DNA from: a virus
Length of the DNA: 37,479 bases
IMG/VR virus record: IMGVR_UViG_3300044941_000044
Span: 1-37,479 of that record
Direction: 5' to 3' (one strand)
Shown here: positions 36,975 through 37,479 of the stretch, in pieces
How the letters are laid out: every line of letters starts with the position of its first letter
Numbering within the stretch: position 1 is the stretch's first letter
Notes under the pieces: model-generated
Database searches by the model: none
The model's input: the letters and a program-made list of their open reading frames with translations, nothing else
What the model was told of the DNA's origin: nothing
Program-made: the position numbers and the translations under genes

Positions 36975-37479
36975 ATGTTAAAGAAGACTATTTTGATTTT
37001 TACTATTTTTGCCCTGCTTGCCGCAGGGTATTTTTGTCTCCCCAAATATACCGCCGAAGTTTGTCGAAGAAAGCAATTCGTAGTGGATAGAGACTTCGTG
37101 TCTATGCGAAAGTCGCTGTCTCAAGGTCGATTTGAGGAAGAAATATTGCGTGCAAACAACGCAACTATGATACAAAAAAGCTGGATTGATAAAGGGTTTC
37201 ACATCGAAAGACCCCTGAGAAAAGACAGATATTGGGAGTTTAATGGGGTTTTGCAGGCTAAAGTGAGCGTCAATGATCCCCGAACCGGGCAAATGACGGT
37301 AGACTTGCAACATAAAGTCTTAGTGACGCCCGAACAAATTGATTTAGAGGCAACCGTTCCCAGAAATCTAGGGAAATCTGGGTTTGACGAAATCACTCCT
37401 GTTCTCTGCCGTTATACGCAAAGAACCTTCAATGGATTGACCCGTACTGGCATTGCGGCAATGCTCCTATCGGGGAAAG
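36975..37479 (+). CDS. Membrane-anchored protein of unknown function (C-terminus outside window)
   Basis: ATG 36975 follows GGGAGGAAAAC and the frame is open to the last base (168 codons). It starts MLKKTILIFTIFALLAAGYF, a signal peptide or membrane anchor, then KYTAEVCRRKQFVVDRDFVS and a soluble part with NDPRTGQMTVDLQ and PEQIDLEATVPRNLG. No family is recognised. It is divergent from the nucleotidyltransferase gene with 52 bases between starts. Confidence 0.65.
   Translation, partial: MLKKTILIFTIFALLAAGYFCLPKYTAEVCRRKQFVVDRDFVSMRKSLSQGRFEEEILRANNATMIQKSWIDKGFHIERPLRKDRYWEFNGVLQAKVSVNDPRTGQMTVDLQHKVLVTPEQIDLEATVPRNLGKSGFDEITPVLCRYTQRTFNGLTRTGIAAMLLSGK

Overview
The window looks like part of a large tailed-phage genome (Caudoviricetes, contractile tail, T4-like module). 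The support is a tail sheath protein (17887-20244), two gp19-type tail tube paralogues (16657-17855), a gp15-like sheath terminator, a gp26-like baseplate hub protein with two CxxC pairs, gp13/gp14-like neck candidates and a gp55-like late sigma factor (15759-16307). Genes are packed tightly, with many ATGA/TAATG overlaps and Shine-Dalgarno sites inside the preceding gene. No tRNA, rRNA or CRISPR array was seen. The host is not proven. One protein (34928-35629) carries a leader plus a HEAT-like repeat of a style common in Planctomycetes, which hints at such a host. A prophage or a very large phage would look the same at this scale.

Layout. 1-2525: an IS200/IS605-family element (IS-A) with a broken tnpA, a small passenger operon (ribbon-helix-helix protein plus a frameshifted gene) and an intact tnpB. 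It interrupts a small gene whose 5' part is at 2526-2685. 2685-9584: a leftward block of ParB-like protein, MoxR-type AAA ATPase, HExxH/VWA protein, a 449-aa unknown and an ADP-ribosyltransferase-HD fusion. Two related promoters (upstream of the ATPase and of the ParB-like gene) and a terminator after the ParB-like gene punctuate it. 9764-12253: leftward virion/baseplate genes. 12335-16667: small rightward genes, two glycosyltransferase-like genes and the gp55-like sigma factor. 16657-24944: leftward tail and neck genes, with one rightward DUF6065-like gene at 21492-22319. 25041-27706: an HNH homing-type endonuclease gene split by a second IS200/IS605 element (IS-B, 25501-27398). 27703-33938: more virion-type genes, a neck protein and a Nudix hydrolase. 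34107-36922: a leftward operon of nucleotidyltransferase, family-4 uracil-DNA glycosylase, HEAT-like secreted protein and a second DUF6065-like protein. 36975 to the end: a membrane-anchored protein that runs off the window.

How it fits together. The structural genes supply a contractile tail and neck. The gp55-like factor would direct late transcription, and TATAAATA-like boxes lie upstream of some virion genes. The leftward AAA/VWA/ART-HD block is accessory and could act in host takeover or conflict. The most striking part is the pair of TnpB elements. IS-B sits inside a homing endonuclease gene. Removing exactly 25501-27398 restores a 255-codon HNH frame, which fixes both ends of the element, the TTTAT target-side motif and the predicted omega-RNA guide. 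Both tnpA genes carry different disabling lesions before the catalytic tyrosine, while both tnpB genes are intact with all RuvC acidic residues. All functional calls come from reading motifs and context; no database search was run.
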